DNA from: Candidatus Saccharimonadota bacterium
GTDB lineage: Bacteria; Patescibacteriota; Saccharimonadia; Saccharimonadales; UBA10212
Length of the DNA: 39,809 bases
NCBI GenBank assembly: GCA_028288985.1
Contig: JAQGHE010000045.1
Coordinates: 1 to 39,809 of the forward strand
Direction of reading: 5' to 3'
Position 1 is the first letter of the stretch. Each line of letters starts with the position of its first letter. The translations under genes and the position numbers were made by a program. Of the stretch, positions 9,696 to 18,841 are shown piece after piece. The notes beneath the pieces were generated by a model. The model was not told where the DNA came from. It ran no database searches and worked only from the letters and a program-made list of their open reading frames with translations.

Positions 9696-10718
9696 TCAAG
9701 AATCAGGTGTGTTCTCTATAGCTTTAAGGACCTTATTGATGGCCTCCTGCATATTGGCGGCTTGGAATTTCGCTCCTGCGGCCGGTACATGACCGCCTCC
9801 GCCTAGCAGTTTGGCGATATTTTGAACATTTCTGACGCCCGAGGCTGACCTGAATGAAACGGAATAGCTACCCTCTCCGGCAGCTAAGTCCGGATAGACA
9901 ATGAAGCCCCACAGGTTATTATTCAGATTGCGTACAAACTGGTTTACGAATATTTCGCACCCATTCTTTAGATCCATGACGGAGTTCCCCTTGCCCAGCC
10001 AATCTTTAACGTACTCGTCGTAAAGCCAGCTGTATGAGAACCCCTGATCAGTTACGACGGCATTTGCAGCCAGATGCCCAAGAATCTCCAGCTGGGGCTT
10101 GGTGTAGCGGTTCAGCTTGCTTTCCAGTACTTCGATGCTGGCGCCGGCATCCAACAGATCGCTGACAATCCGAAATGTCTCCCGGTGGAGCGGGTTGCGG
10201 TAACGAAAGCGGAAAGTGTCGGCTAGAATGCCAAGTAAAGCAATATCCTGATATCCCTCCGGCTTAGTCCAGCCAAGTTTTTCAAATAGCAGATTATATA
10301 CTTCCTGAGTCGCAGCGGGCGTGCCATTGTTTACGTAAACATCAGCGTCATCCTTATCATCCGGTTCATGGTGGTCGATAATAACCAGTTTGGCTTCGTG
10401 CAGTTCAGCCGGATTTCGGCTGCATCGGTTCAATTTGCCGGCATCTGCAACAATCACTAAATCTGGGTTGTCTTGGCGCAGCGTCTCGGCGACATCAACA
10501 AACTCAATCTGTTCGTAGCCCTGCAGAAAGCTTAGATCGTTGCTGGGTTTTTCTTCTAGGACCAGCTTTATTTTTTTGTCAGGGTAGTTAGTTTTTATAG
10601 CTAAATATATTAGTAAAGAAGAACAAACCGCATCCGGATCGGGCGAAATATGAGAAGTTACCAATATATTTTCGGCATCTTCTAATAACTTTTTAAGTTG
10701 AAAAATTTGGTCTTCCAT
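9696..10718 (-). CDS. DHH/DHHA1 family phosphoesterase (NrnA-like)
   Basis: SHISPDPDAVCSSLLIY, IDHHEPDDKDDADVYVN, LLGGGGHVPAAGAKF. Confidence 0.92.
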   Translation of the reverse strand: MEDQIFQLKKLLEDAENILVTSHISPDPDAVCSSLLIYLAIKTNYPDKKIKLVLEEKPSNDLSFLQGYEQIEFVDVAETLRQDNPDLVIVADAGKLNRCSRNPAELHEAKLVIIDHHEPDDKDDADVYVNNGTPAATQEVYNLLFEKLGWTKPEGYQDIALLGILADTFRFRYRNPLHRETFRIVSDLLDAGASIEVLESKLNRYTKPQLEILGHLAANAVVTDQGFSYSWLYDEYVKDWLGKGNSVMDLKNGCEIFVNQFVRNLNNNLWGFIVYPDLAAGEGSYSVSFRSASGVRNVQNIAKLLGGGGHVPAAGAKFQAANMQEAINKVLKAIENTPDS

Positions 10719-10799
10719 TTGTTTGAGTTTATTTTCTCATCAAACAAGGCTTACGTCCACCTTGATGCTTACGCTCTTATCTGTTAGACTGGCCCAGAT

Positions 10800-10875
10800 G
10801 CCGACATAGCTCAGTGGCTAGAGCGGCTGTTTTGTAAACAGCGGGTCGTGGGTTCGAATCCCTCTGTCGGCTCCA
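10800..10875 (+). tRNA. tRNA-Thr(TGT)
   Basis: GCCGACA...TGTCGGC acceptor, loop TTTGTAA, T-arm GGTTCGAATCC, encoded CCA. Confidence 0.95.
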
Positions 10876-10931
10876 ATTTTGTCGACTTGCGAGATCGCCA
10901 AAATAGGTGGAGTTGGATCGGTGTTACAATT

Positions 10932-10963
10932 GTTGAGAGAAGGCCGTATGGCTGTCTCTCAAC
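10932..10963 (+). other. strong 32-nt hairpin 5' of tRNA-Tyr
   Basis: GTTGAGAGA / TCTCTCAAC perfect 9-bp stem continuing GGCC-GTAT-GGCT after one mismatch; no T-run. Confidence 0.6.
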
Positions 10964-10968
10964 TCCAG

Positions 10969-11054
10969 GCAGGGTTAGTGAAGCGGTCAAACACGGCAGA
11001 CTGTAAATCTGTTGGCATTCGCCTTCGTAGGTTCGAATCCTACACCCTGCACCA
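10969..11054 (+). tRNA. tRNA-Tyr(GTA), class II with long variable arm
   Basis: GCAGGGT...ACCCTGC acceptor, ACTGTAAAT anticodon loop, encoded CCA. Confidence 0.95.
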
Positions 11055-11123
11055 CAAACCGCATGTGCTTTAAGCCAGATGACTTTATCTATATACTGTA
11101 GGCATTAGTAAAGCGGAGAGAAC

Positions 11124-11477
11124 ATGCCCCTTATTAGAGTTGACCACAACCCCGCTGACATCAATGATTCACTTGTCGAGCAATTAGTTAATAAGCTACT
11201 TAACTTTGCGATGAAATTACACAACATGAATGAGGATCAGATATCAATTTTCACGCAATCTTACTCTTCATCATCCCACTCAACCGCTGCCGCAGAAGTC
11301 GAGGTCAGGGCTAAAAAAACTGAGTATGGCGATAATCCTGAAGAGCGAAGGCAGAATCACATGGGAGAGTATGAAAAGTTCTTTAATGATTTCCTAAAAA
11401 CTAACAATATAGATAAAGGGATTGTCTTTACTCTTACACTGGAAGACTGGTCGGTCAAGTTCATAGCGAAAGTATAA
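11124..11477 (+). CDS. hypothetical protein, possibly tautomerase/MIF-superfamily-like (Pro2)
   Basis: 117-aa ORF with RBS GGAGAGA before ATG; MPLIRVD start (candidate catalytic Pro2) and overall length resemble CHMI/MIF-type proteins; family assignment tentative. Confidence 0.6.
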   Translation: MPLIRVDHNPADINDSLVEQLVNKLLNFAMKLHNMNEDQISIFTQSYSSSSHSTAAAEVEVRAKKTEYGDNPEERRQNHMGEYEKFFNDFLKTNNIDKGIVFTLTLEDWSVKFIAKV

Positions 11478-11486
11478 AGTTGATTC

Positions 11487-11555
11487 TGGCCTCAGCAATA
11501 ATGCATACGGTAAGGGGCTACTGTGATGCACTTAGCGAGCCAACTAGAGGCCAGT
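11487..11555. other. nested inverted repeats downstream of the tautomerase-like ORF (candidate structured RNA/3' UTR)
   Basis: Outer CTGGCCTC/GAGGCCAG 8 bp; inner TGCATACGGTA/TACTGT(G)ATGCA 11 bp with one bulge, loop AGGGGC. Confidence 0.5.
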
Positions 11556-11633
11556 TAACGGTAGAGCATGGCTATCGTACTCCTCAAAGACGTCGGATAT
11601 TCCCTGACTCCACTGGGTAATTTTAGTAGTTTT

Positions 11634-12287
11634 TTAGATAACAACGCGTTTGGGGCGCAGAATGCGGCGCGGCTTTCCGGCGGGTAAGATCAGCTTATCC
11701 AACTTCTTACGTACGTCGACGGCCTCTTCTTCCATGCCTCGTGATTCGTAAGCGTTAGCCAGCAATTTATAAGTTTCCGGGTTAGGCTCTAATTCCGCTG
11801 CTTTATCCAACTCCTGGATCATCAGCTTGTCGTTGCCCATTTTCTCCTGAACTTTGGCATAAGCTATATGACGGGCTGCTAAGTTTCCTTCCAGTTTAAG
11901 GGCCTGCTCGAAGGCTGTAGCTGCCTTTTGGTAGTTCTCGGTCTCGTAATAAATAAGCCCTAAGTTGTGCAGACTGGATGCGCTGGGCTCGATGCTGCTG
12001 GCAATCTCAAAGCAGTCTATGGCGTCCTTATACTCCCGCTGTTTGGCATATAAGATTCCCAGGCGGTTATAAGCCGCCGCGTTTTTCTCATCAACCTTAA
12101 GGATGGTCAGTAGTGCCTTTTCGGCGCGAAGCAGTCTATTTTCTCTCATACTATGATGGGCAATTTCCCATAGCTTTGTCAGGCGATCACCAATTCTCCT
12201 TGGGATAACCACCATTTCGTGCTCGGAAATCTTTCCGTGTCTGTAGACAAGATAACCAAAAAATAAGAGTATCGCTAAAGCGTACAT
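11634..12287 (-). CDS. TPR-repeat protein, N-terminally membrane-anchored
   Basis: N-terminal hydrophobic segment YALAILLFFGYLVY then TPR repeats (AAAYNRLGILYAKQREYKDAIDCFEIA; LHNLGLIYYETENYQKAATAFEQAL). Confidence 0.88.
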   Translation of the reverse strand: MYALAILLFFGYLVYRHGKISEHEMVVIPRRIGDRLTKLWEIAHHSMRENRLLRAEKALLTILKVDEKNAAAYNRLGILYAKQREYKDAIDCFEIASSIEPSASSLHNLGLIYYETENYQKAATAFEQALKLEGNLAARHIAYAKVQEKMGNDKLMIQELDKAAELEPNPETYKLLANAYESRGMEEEAVDVRKKLDKLILPAGKPRRILRPKRVVI

Positions 12288-12306
12288 GCCCTTTAATTAT
12301 ACCAAA

Positions 12307-13185
12307 CTATATCTTTAGACTCACCACTAGGTTAAGCAGCGTAAGTTTAACCGAAGCGTTGGCGGCCACGGCCTTTTGGGCGGCCATGACCTGCTTTCTT
12401 GCGATCAGCAGTCTACTTGCTGCCGTGGCATCGTTTCTCTTTACCTGGGAGTGGTGAGCCGCCCGGATAACCTTTGCCAGAGACTCCAGGAAATCGACGG
12501 CTTCTTCGCGGCTTTTGCTTAAGGAATCAACACCAAGCAACCGATTATATTTGTCTTGCCCGGCGAACTCTTTAGCTCTGTTTATAGAGTCTTTTATGGT
12601 CGATCCCTCAGAGTCAAAGAGAAGTTTGTCTAAAAGTCCGGCAGCCCCTTCACTGATACTCCAGGCGCTTTTTATAGCAGCTTCCGGATGACTGCTACCG
12701 TAATGCTTTAGGGCTTCCTCCAGAGTGACAGGATGAACAATCAGTTTGTTTGCCCGGGACATGACGGTTGGCAAAACACTACCGGCAGATTTCAGGGTTA
12801 GGATGAATACTGTATCCGGATTAGGCTGCTCCAGTATTTTCAACAGGGCGTTTTGGGCCTCCCGGCTCAAAAGATGAGCATCCTCAATTAGAGCTATCCT
12901 TTTTATGACTTTATCACCCAGTGCCTTCATGCGCAGGCTGCTAATGAGTTTGCGTACACCGTCGATAGATATTTCCTGGCGGGAATCTTCCTTTGTCACC
13001 CGCAGCAAATTGGAGCTTTCCAGTATCCTAGCCTCATCTTCCTCCAGCAGCGCAGCTGCTATGTGATAGGCCAGCCCTAACTTCCCGCTTTCCGGCTGGC
13101 CGACTATCGCCAAAACCTGGCCGGGGGCAGCCAGATACTTCTGCACGGCGTTTATCGTTTGAGGGTGATGGGCTAGTTCTCTCAT
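12307..13185 (-). CDS. holB: DNA polymerase III delta' subunit-like clamp-loader ATPase
   Basis: AIVGQPESGKLGLAYHIA, IEDAHLLSREAQNALLKILEQPNPDTVFIL, SRANKL. Confidence 0.85.
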   Translation of the reverse strand: MRELAHHPQTINAVQKYLAAPGQVLAIVGQPESGKLGLAYHIAAALLEEDEARILESSNLLRVTKEDSRQEISIDGVRKLISSLRMKALGDKVIKRIALIEDAHLLSREAQNALLKILEQPNPDTVFILTLKSAGSVLPTVMSRANKLIVHPVTLEEALKHYGSSHPEAAIKSAWSISEGAAGLLDKLLFDSEGSTIKDSINRAKEFAGQDKYNRLLGVDSLSKSREEAVDFLESLAKVIRAAHHSQVKRNDATAASRLLIARKQVMAAQKAVAANASVKLTLLNLVVSLKI

Positions 13186-14056
13186 TTGGGTAAAAAATTA
13201 TTAAAGTATCCAGGCAGTGGAGCGCTAAAAACTCTGCGTTCGCTCGTCGGCAGGGTGATTTCCAGAGACGCGGCGTGCAGCAGCAGGTGTTCTCCGTCGT
13301 GCCCGTACACATGATCGCCGACTACCGGGTGCCCGATGTAGGCCATATGTACCCGTATCTGATGGGTGCGGCCAGTGGCCGGTCTTAATTCCACCAGCGA
13401 ATATGTTTTGCCATCTATGGCGACGCTGTTTAACACCTTGTACTGAGTGGTGGCTGCCTTGCCGCTAGCATCAACCCTGAAAGATTGGGGGCGCTTGGGG
13501 TTTCTGCCAATAGGCGCATCTATTAGTGCTTCTGCCGGCTCCGGAACTCCTTCTACCACAGCCGTGTATATCTTCTTGGTTTTGCGCTGGGAGAACTGCT
13601 TTTGCAACCTAGACAGTGTCTCAGAATTCTTGGCGCCGATGAGGACACCGCTGGTGCCACGGTCAAGTCTGTGGACGATGCCGGCTCTATTTCCAGTTAG
13701 TGCATTATCGTTAATTTTCGGTTTTAAAAAACTAGCCACCGTGGATTCTTCGTTTAATGCTCCCTTAGAGTGAGTCAGGAAGCCTTCGGGCTTATTGATA
13801 ACAACCACGTTATCATCTTCATACAAAACAGGTAGGTCGACGACTGCCGGCTCCGCTCGCAGCTTAGACTCGTCTACTGAGATTATTTCCTTGCCCTTAA
13901 GCTTATACCCGGCTTTGATCGGTTCGCCCTCGAGAGTAACCATTCCGTTATCAAACAGCCTCTCCAGAGAAGAACGAGTATAATCGGGGTAATTTTTGGC
14001 AATGTAGACGTCTGCCCGCGTGCCTGAATCTTCTGGGCCTACTATGAACTCCTGCA
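13182..14056 (-). CDS. RluA/RluD-family 23S rRNA pseudouridine synthase
   Basis: VINKPEGFLTHSK, GIVHRLDRGTSGVLIGAKN, RPATGRTHQIRVHM; S4-like N-terminus. Start placed at MQEFIVGPEDSG (ORF is open to 14159). ATGA overlap with holB. Confidence 0.92.
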
Positions 14057-14204
14057 TACTCAATAGTCTACCCAATCTGACTGGCCAGCACCAAGTTCGC
14101 AAAGCGACTGTTAGACTGCGTTCCGCCGTCGATACAGCGGACCGCGGCGCTATCGCCAAACCTTACGTACTCCTGGGGGTTTACGCATTCCTCCGGGTTA
14201 GTGC

Positions 14205-15239
14205 TCATGAGGGTCTTAAGCCTACGGCTTTTTGAACCTTTCGTAAGGTGTCTTCGGCTACTTTACGCATTGCGTCCTCGTCTGCTTCCAGCTTTCTCAT
14301 TAGTGCCTCTTTGTCGACTTGAGTGAGTTTTTCCTGGAAATCAGACAGCAGACTTTTCACTTCAGCGGCCACAGCGGCTTTAAGCTCTCCATAGCTGGAT
14401 TTACCCGACCATTCGCTGTTTACCTTGTCTTGGGGCTGGCGGGTGGTCAGGGCTAAAATTTGCAGCAGATTAGTTACGCCGGGCTGCTTCTCCCAGTCAA
14501 AATTTATAACTCCGACAGAATCGGTCGTGGCGGCCATAACTTTGGCAGCTGCTTCCTCGGGCTTGTCCTTAAGCAATATTGTCCCGGCAGGGTCTTCAAC
14601 CGATTTGCTCATTTTCTTTTCCGGCGTCCGCAGCGAGCGGATACGGACCTGGTTATCCCGTTCGGAGAAGGACAGCTGCTTATCGGCGGGTTCCGGCACC
14701 ACGAAAAGGTCACCGAATCTATTATTCAACCTGATTGCTAGATCCCGTGTTAGCTCCAGGTGCTGCCGCTGATCGTCGCCCACAGGTACCCATTTTGCAC
14801 CGTATAACAAAATGTCCGCAGCCATCAGTATGGGGTAGTTAAACAAACCTACCGTTACCCGGTCGTCGCCCACTTGCTTGCTTTTGTCCTTGAATTCCAC
14901 CATTCGGGCAGCTTCGCCGAAGCCGGTGAAACAATCCAGTATCCAGGTTAACTCTGCATGCGCCGGTATATAGCTTTGGCGGTATATGAAGGTGTTGGGT
15001 TCATTGATATCAAGCCCAGCGGCTACAAAGTACTTCAAATTACGGATTGTATTTTGATAAAGCGTCCCGTGATCTATCGGCGTAGTAAAGCTATGCAGAT
15101 CGGGAACGAACATGTTTACCTGATACTCGCCGGCGCGTTCCTTCTGCATGTTAATCAACGGCGTCATAGCTCCCAGTAAATTACCAAGAGTGGGTTCGTC
15201 GTTAGAACGAATCCCCGTTAAAATAACTTCTTTACTCAT
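14205..15239 (-). CDS. trpS: tryptophanyl-tRNA synthetase
   Basis: TGIRSNDEPTLGNLLGAM (HIGH-region equivalent), GDDQRQHLELTRDLA, KKMSKS. Confidence 0.95.
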   Translation of the reverse strand: MSKEVILTGIRSNDEPTLGNLLGAMTPLINMQKERAGEYQVNMFVPDLHSFTTPIDHGTLYQNTIRNLKYFVAAGLDINEPNTFIYRQSYIPAHAELTWILDCFTGFGEAARMVEFKDKSKQVGDDRVTVGLFNYPILMAADILLYGAKWVPVGDDQRQHLELTRDLAIRLNNRFGDLFVVPEPADKQLSFSERDNQVRIRSLRTPEKKMSKSVEDPAGTILLKDKPEEAAAKVMAATTDSVGVINFDWEKQPGVTNLLQILALTTRQPQDKVNSEWSGKSSYGELKAAVAAEVKSLLSDFQEKLTQVDKEALMRKLEADEDAMRKVAEDTLRKVQKAVGLRPS

Positions 15240-15255
15240 TGTTTCTTATTATAAC

Positions 15256-15903
15256 TTAAATGCCATCCGGATGAGGGAGCTCAAGTTCCAGCTGACCGAT
15301 ATTTATCCCCTCTGTTTCCTTAGCCCAGTTATTTGGAGACCTTAAGGTGCTCGTTCTGATGGGTGAAATAGCGAAGAACTGCTCAATCGTACGACCACCG
15401 GCGGGATTTGTGTGCCTAAACTTCCTAGTACCGCTTACTTCCACTACGTGGCTCACGACGTATGGGCCTATGGGGTCCTGCTCTCTCATTATCCGTTCTG
15501 AAATTTGTCGCTCATCACCCTCAAAGTCTTTCAAGACTTCGGCACCGAAGCAATCTACCCTCTCGATAACAAAACCGAAGGCTATGCCAGCGATAACATC
15601 TTCTCTCAGACGATACTTGGAGGTCTCTTCATCGTCTGGATCCGTTTCGAGTATTCTGTGGAGTCCGTTGATGATTACTGGCCTGCCTGCGTACACCTTG
15701 CCCACCTTCTCATTCAGGCTATCTATCAGTTGAGTTATTTCCTCATCGAGTAGATCGAAAGCCTTCTCATTCACATAGTTTTCTAGGTTGTGGGCAGCAG
15801 AAAAAAGTTGGTTTACCGCTTTTTCTCCGGCGGGAATTTCGGGCACATCTATATATCTCTCACCCATAGGAGCTATTATCATATTAATTTGATAGATAAA
15901 CAA
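15256..15903 (-). CDS. hypothetical protein (start uncertain; may begin at MGERYIDV)
   Basis: Long ORF with coding-like composition; no recognised family. Confidence 0.65.
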   Translation of the reverse strand: MFIYQINMIIAPMGERYIDVPEIPAGEKAVNQLFSAAHNLENYVNEKAFDLLDEEITQLIDSLNEKVGKVYAGRPVIINGLHRILETDPDDEETSKYRLREDVIAGIAFGFVIERVDCFGAEVLKDFEGDERQISERIMREQDPIGPYVVSHVVEVSGTRKFRHTNPAGGRTIEQFFAISPIRTSTLRSPNNWAKETEGINIGQLELELPHPDGI

Positions 15904-15905
15904 TA

Positions 15906-16307
15906 CTAGCGCTTGGTGAACTGGCGCTTTTTGCGGGCGCCGCGGAGGCCGAACTTCTTGCGTTCTTTTTCGCGAGGATCGCGGCCAAGCAAGTCGGCGC
16001 GCTTTAGAGTGCCACGGTAGTCCTCATTCAGTTCAATAAGAGCTTTGGATACGGCTAGGCGTATAGCGTCTACTTGACTGGCACTGCCACCACCGGCTAC
16101 TTTGGCGCTAATTGAGTAGTTGGTCGGGTCAAGCTCCAGCACGTTGAAGGGCTGCATCAGTTCGTGCAGTAGGTTCTTGCTTTCATCAAAGTAGGCGGGA
16201 GCCTTCTTTTCATTAATTACGAACTCGCCCTTCTTGTTGTATAGGCGGACTCGGGCGGTGGCGCTTTTACGGCGCCCCAGAGCATAAAAGTAAGTATCAG
16301 CGGCCAT
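15906..16307 (-). CDS. rpsI: 30S ribosomal protein S9
   Basis: YFYALGRRKSATARVRLY...DPREKERKKFGLRGARKKRQFTKR. Confidence 0.98.
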   Translation of the reverse strand: MAADTYFYALGRRKSATARVRLYNKKGEFVINEKKAPAYFDESKNLLHELMQPFNVLELDPTNYSISAKVAGGGSASQVDAIRLAVSKALIELNEDYRGTLKRADLLGRDPREKERKKFGLRGARKKRQFTKR

Positions 16308-16756
16308 TATTTAGCACCTTTCTTCAGTGATAGAATTTCTGGTTGTTGAGCATTGTGGTTGTGATCGGCACCGCCGTATATCTTGAGGCGTTCCAGTCGG
16401 CCGTCGCGGAGCTTGTTGACTGGCAGCATGCCGCGGATGGCGTGACGCAGTGCTAGAGTGGAGTCTTTCTCCATAGTTTCACGCAGGGTGCGCTGATAAA
16501 TGCCGCCCGGGAAACCACTGTGGCGATAATAGATCTTTTTATCCATTTTGCCGCCGGTTACTACTGTGTCATCGGCATTGATGATGATAACGTAGTCGCC
16601 GCCGTCCATATGGCTAGTCAGGGTTGGTTTTCCCTTGCCAATCAGTAAACTGGCAGCTACAGTCGAAACGCGCCCCAAAGGAGCCTCTGTGGCGTCCAGA
16701 ATGTACCACTTGCGGGTGATATCGGCTTTTTTAATGCTGAATGTCTTCATTTTCAT
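16307..16756 (-). CDS. rplM: 50S ribosomal protein L13
   Basis: KWYILDATEAPLGRVSTVAA...LRHAIRGMLPVNKLRD; TAATG overlaps at both ends. Confidence 0.98.
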   Translation of the reverse strand: MKMKTFSIKKADITRKWYILDATEAPLGRVSTVAASLLIGKGKPTLTSHMDGGDYVIIINADDTVVTGGKMDKKIYYRHSGFPGGIYQRTLRETMEKDSTLALRHAIRGMLPVNKLRDGRLERLKIYGGADHNHNAQQPEILSLKKGAK

Positions 16757-17241
16757 TACTTTGTTACTCCTGCTGGTTTGCGTGCTCTTGGCTTGGCAGC
16801 CGGTTTAGCAGCTTTTGGCGCTTGCTTAGCAGGCACCTTCTTCTCAGTTTTAACTGTCTTAACTTCTTTAGCCTCGACTTTGAGGTCGTCAACGAAAGAT
16901 ATGGTTGCCAGCTGGGCTCCGTCTCCCCGGCGCAGAGTTCCGCGCTTTACGCTGAGGTGGCCGCTAGTTCGTCCGGCCAGTTTAGGGGCAATGTCGTCAA
17001 CCAGCTTGTGGGCGGCATCGAGGGTTTGCAGGCCGCTTATCACCTGGCGGCGATTGTGTAGACCGCCTTTTTTGGCTTTAGTTATCAGTTTCTCCAGATA
17101 GTTGCGGAGTTCTTTGGCTTTAGGCAAGGTGGTTTCTATGGATTCGCGCAGCACCAATGCTTCCGCCAGGCTCTTCATCAGAGCTTCTCGCTGGTCGGCT
17201 TCTCTGCCGAATTTTCTACCTTGATATCCGTGGCGGTGCAT
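16756..17241 (-). CDS. rplQ: 50S ribosomal protein L17 with K/A/P-rich C-terminal tail
   Basis: MHRHGYQGRKFGREADQREALMKSLAEALVL. Confidence 0.97.
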   Translation of the reverse strand: MHRHGYQGRKFGREADQREALMKSLAEALVLRESIETTLPKAKELRNYLEKLITKAKKGGLHNRRQVISGLQTLDAAHKLVDDIAPKLAGRTSGHLSVKRGTLRRGDGAQLATISFVDDLKVEAKEVKTVKTEKKVPAKQAPKAAKPAAKPRARKPAGVTK

Positions 17242-17261
17242 TGTTTACTCCGATAGTTCCT

Positions 17262-18203
17262 TTATAGTTCCAGTTCAGCCATTTTTTCTTTAACTTCATC
17301 GAGTGCTTTGTTGCCAAAGCCCTTCAGATCGCGCAGCTCTGCCTCTGATAGCGATAGCAGGTCGCGGATAGTGTGGATGTCGTTGTTCACCAGAGCGTTT
17401 GTAGTCCGGGCGCTTAGATTCAGATCTTCGATGGAAGTCATCAGCTCTGCCGGTTCTTCGCCGTCCTCGCCTAATCCGGCATCTGAACTTCCCAGCGGAG
17501 AGGATACCTCAACACGGGTTTGGCCGGCCAATGCAGTGTACTGATTTACCAGTATGGCTGCAGCTTCTTCAAAAGCGTCCCTAGGAGTTATGGAGCCGTC
17601 TGTGTCGACAGTAAGCAGTAAGCGGTCCAGATCAGTCATTTGGCCGACACGGGTGTTCTCTACGCGGTAGCGTACCCGTACGACAGGTGTGAACAAAGTG
17701 TCCAGCATGATCATGTCGCTGATTTTGCGTCCGCCGCCCTGTTCGTCCAGCGCACGGTAACCGCGGCCGGTTTCAATTACTAATTCCAGAGTGATGTTGG
17801 CTTTATCGTCATCAACATGGGCGATAACGTGGTCAGGATTGACTATTTCTACGTCGGCGTTGGTCTGGATATCCTTAGCTTTGATGGGTCCTTTGCCTTT
17901 TTTAGTCAGTGTCAAAGTTTGTGGCTCGTCGCTATACACCTTAAAGCGGATGCCTTTGATGTTTAGCATTATGGCAACCACGTCCTCTTTGACGCCTTTT
18001 ACGGTAGTGAACTCGTGGCTGACACCGTTAATTCTAAACGCTGATACGGCGGCTCCGCCAATGCTTGATAAAAGAACTCTACGCAAGCTGTTGCCTAGCG
18101 TCATTCCGTAGCCTGGGTGCAAGGGCTCGATCACAAATGTAGCACTGGTCGGATTATGATCCGTTACAGTAGCTAGCCTGGGGGTGTGTATTAATTTACT
18201 CAT
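17262..18203 (-). CDS. rpoA: DNA-directed RNA polymerase subunit alpha
   Basis: FVIEPLHPGYGMTLGNSLRRVLLSSIGGAAV; C-terminal domain LNLSARTTNALVNNDIHTIRDLLSLSEAELRDLKGFGNKALDEV. Confidence 0.99.
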   Translation of the reverse strand: MSKLIHTPRLATVTDHNPTSATFVIEPLHPGYGMTLGNSLRRVLLSSIGGAAVSAFRINGVSHEFTTVKGVKEDVVAIMLNIKGIRFKVYSDEPQTLTLTKKGKGPIKAKDIQTNADVEIVNPDHVIAHVDDDKANITLELVIETGRGYRALDEQGGGRKISDMIMLDTLFTPVVRVRYRVENTRVGQMTDLDRLLLTVDTDGSITPRDAFEEAAAILVNQYTALAGQTRVEVSSPLGSSDAGLGEDGEEPAELMTSIEDLNLSARTTNALVNNDIHTIRDLLSLSEAELRDLKGFGNKALDEVKEKMAELEL

Positions 18204-18221
18204 AATTATCCTCTCGTCTCC

Positions 18222-18839
18222 TTATCGCGAGTAGTATTCAACTATTAATTGCTCTTTGATATCAGGTTCAGCATCATCACGGGTGGGAACGCCAGTCACC
18301 TTAATGGAGACTTGCTTGCGACTGACTTTCAGCCAGGTTGGTGTAGCGGATGGCGCCGGACTGGTGTCGTCCAGGCGCTTGATGTAATCGGTACCTTTGG
18401 ACTTCTCGCGGATGACGATCTCATCACCTTCGTTGACTCTGATGGATGGGATGTCGACGCGCCGGCCGTTCAACATAAAGTGGCCGTGGCTTACCAATTG
18501 GCGGGCAGCCCGGCGGCTTGGGGCGAATCCGGCTCGGTAAACAGTGTTATCCATTCTTAGTTCCAGAAATTGGAGAAGAGTGGCACCGGACTGGCCGCGA
18601 GTGCGGGAAGCTTCCTTCATAAGGTTAGAGAACTGCTTCTCCAGCAAGCCATAAAGGCGCTTAACCTTCTGCTTCTCGCGCAGTTGGATCGAGTACTGAC
18701 TCGGCTTGTTGCGGTTAAAGGAAGAGGCGGACTGACCAGGCATGCTGGTGCGCTTCATAAGAGCCTTGTGGGCCTTGGGATGAAGAGCATAGCCTTCGCG
18801 GCGGCTCATCTTTACGATAGATTGGGTGTCTCTTGCCAT
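18222..18839 (-). CDS. rpsD: 30S ribosomal protein S4
   Basis: [56 protein letters not shown]-type motif. Confidence 0.98.
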   Translation of the reverse strand: [205 protein letters not shown]

Positions 18840-18841
18840 GA

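Noticed and set aside
15347-15733. 128-aa and 82-aa plus-strand ORFs opposite 15256..15903
   Set aside because: The minus-strand ORF has the more protein-like composition and operon context; plus-strand ORFs are Ser/Thr-rich shadow frames.
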